Assembly: GCA_963772935.1 (NCBI GenBank)
Contig: CAVYZK010000001.1
Coordinates: 226,970 to 290,969, forward strand
DNA length: 64,000 nt
Direction of reading: 5' to 3'
Source: JANNNF01 sp963772935
Lineage (GTDB): Bacteria > Pseudomonadota > Alphaproteobacteria > Rhodobacterales > Rhodobacteraceae
Translations under genes and position numbers: made by a program
In this document: positions 63,877-64,000 of the stretch, in pieces
Numbering within the stretch: the first letter of the stretch is position 1
Layout of the letters: every line of letters starts with the position of its first letter
The notes under the pieces: generated by a model
The model's database searches: none
The model's input: only the letters and a program-made list of their open reading frames with translations
What the model was told of the DNA's origin: nothing

Positions 63877-63979
63877 ACCAGCTGAGCTCCTATACGAAGC
63901 GCCAGCCTAACTCGGTTCAGAAACTATTCAACCGATTGTAATGGTCATCCCAGCAAGTCAGCGAAGCCATCAAAGCGCA

Positions 63980-63995
63980 AAAAGCCCCCGCTTTT
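63980..63995. terminator. Short AAAAGC-CCCC-GCTTTT hairpin at the window edge
   Basis: A 6-bp perfect stem with a CCCC loop and A/T flanks on both sides lies just upstream of the IclR gene. It may end transcription of a gene to the right of the window. It is weak, with only four T residues. Confidence 0.35.
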
Positions 63996-64000
63996 CAGGG

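Overview
The window reads as high-GC alphaproteobacterial DNA, most likely from the Rhodobacterales. Evidence: an SOS box of the alphaproteobacterial GTTC-N7-GTTC type, many catabolic operons with ABC importers, long RTX secreted proteins, and numerous IS3, IS21 and IS481 sequences. It looks like an accessory or plasmid-like region. No rRNA, tRNA, CRISPR array or replication gene was seen.

Layout. 0-1.3 kb: the 3' end of an FGGY sugar kinase and a scrap heap of IS481 and IS3 pieces. 1.3-9.2 kb (minus strand): a MetX-like hydrolase, a carbohydrate or polyol ABC importer with two unlike ATPases, two permeases and a binding protein, then a zinc alcohol dehydrogenase. A divergent AcoR-like activator (9.2-11.1 kb) faces the dehydrogenase across three 17-bp inverted repeats. 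11.1-12.2 kb: a small two-repeat protein behind an SOS box and a dead VapBC-like pair. 12.3-22.8 kb: a hydroxyquinol-type aromatic pathway made of a LysR regulator, maleylacetate reductase, a complete Liv-type importer, an FAD phenol-type hydroxylase, an intradiol dioxygenase and a beta-keto acid cleavage enzyme. 23-30.3 kb: a broken regulator with an IS3 piece, then two oxidoreductase/hydrolase operons that appear to share a TetR operator, then a molybdenum dehydrogenase fragment cut by a complete IS21 element (30.3-32.8 kb).

33.5-40.3 kb (minus strand): a membrane-anchored LuxR-type regulator upstream of two RTX proteins. The 1,502-residue protein joins seven FG-GAP repeats, as in an integrin alpha propeller, to an integrin-beta-like vWA domain with a MIDAS motif. 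40.4-45.3 kb: gene fragments, then a LysR / VOC / SDR module and IS3 debris. 45.3-50.5 kb: an RTX gene of about 1,730 codons, split by one frameshift, with six tandem modules of about 200 residues. 50.8-52.9 kb: an SDR and SnoaL pair divergent from a LysR gene. 53-56.5 kb: an integrase relic, a GlxA-type regulator and a histidine kinase with a degenerate receiver. 56.5-58.4 kb: IS3 remnants, a Rieske oxygenase fragment and an intact IS3. 58.4-63.9 kb: a second catabolic operon (truncated cleavage enzyme, DUF2798 protein, lactonase-like enzyme, alpha/beta hydrolase, fumarylacetoacetate hydrolase family enzyme, 2-hydroxyacid dehydrogenase) next to an IclR regulator.

Six otherwise convincing genes carry one apparent frameshift each. 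Either the region is decaying or the assembly has indel errors, and every frameshift should be read with that doubt in mind.
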